In this document: positions 6,493 through 6,522 of the stretch, piece after piece
Position numbering within the stretch: position 1 is the stretch's first letter
Layout of the letters: every line of letters starts with the position of its first letter
NCBI GenBank assembly: GCA_030618945.1
Contig: JAUXCI010000142.1
Coordinates: 1-6,522 of the forward strand
DNA: 6,522 nucleotides
From: Flavobacteriaceae bacterium
Lineage (GTDB): Bacteria; Bacteroidota; Bacteroidia; Flavobacteriales; Flavobacteriaceae
Reading direction: 5' to 3'
The notes under the pieces: generated by a model
Seen by the model: the letters and a program-made list of their open reading frames with translations, nothing else
Told to the model about the DNA's origin: nothing
Databases searched by the model: none
Position numbers and translations under genes: made by a program

Positions 6493-6522
6493 AAGTCGGA
6501 TCGTAGCCATGTCGTTCTGTGA
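6493..6522 (+). other. Sequencing adapter remnant (MGI/BGISEQ type)
   Basis: The last 30 bases, beginning AAGTCGGATCGTAGC and ending GTTCTGTGA, match from memory the start of the standard MGI/BGISEQ read-2 library adapter. The match begins exactly where the sppA protein pattern breaks: after WTGRQAL the family continues with a GLVD-like segment, while this sequence reads SRIVAMSFC. The G+C is also higher than in the surrounding DNA. One or two of the first A bases could be genomic by coincidence. This is not biological sequence. Confidence 0.93.

Noticed and set aside
1..6522. A hidden novel system (defence island, mobile element, CRISPR, retron, toxin-antitoxin)
   Set aside because: The supported genes account for nearly all the sequence and all belong to known housekeeping or gliding families. 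No repeat array, transposase, reverse transcriptase or small paired genes were seen.

Overview
The window reads as chromosomal DNA from a member of the Bacteroidota, most likely the family Flavobacteriaceae. The evidence is the low G+C, A/T-rich spacers without Shine-Dalgarno sites, an adjacent gldB-gldC pair (gliding-motility genes of this phylum), and a folate-enzyme/deoxynucleoside-kinase fusion of the kind found in flavobacteria. It looks like a contig whose two ends are both damaged: the left end carries sequence that does not belong to the gene it joins, and the last 30 bases match a sequencing-library adapter.

Layout from left to right: about 179 bases of unassigned sequence (1-179); the C-terminal two thirds of DNA primase dnaG (+, from 180); NH3-dependent NAD+ synthetase nadE (-), converging on dnaG with a 3-base gap; a 67-base divergent spacer; gldB (+) and gldC (+); a fused folK/deoxynucleoside kinase gene (-), converging on gldC with a 23-base gap; a 186-base divergent spacer containing a small inverted repeat and a 13-base tandem repeat; and the signal peptide peptidase gene sppA (+), cut off at the right end.

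The genes are mostly housekeeping: replication priming, NAD+ synthesis, folate synthesis and deoxynucleoside salvage, and membrane proteolysis. gldBC is the one lineage-specific element. Only gldB-gldC looks like an operon; every other neighbour pair is convergent or divergent. I found no RNA gene, insertion sequence, CRISPR array, phage gene or defence system, and no convincing undescribed system. The points most worth checking are the two artefactual ends, the non-ATG start and atypical nucleoside-kinase motif of the fusion protein, the absence of a metalloprotease motif in GldB, an internal Shine-Dalgarno-like site inside dnaG, and the small repeats before sppA.
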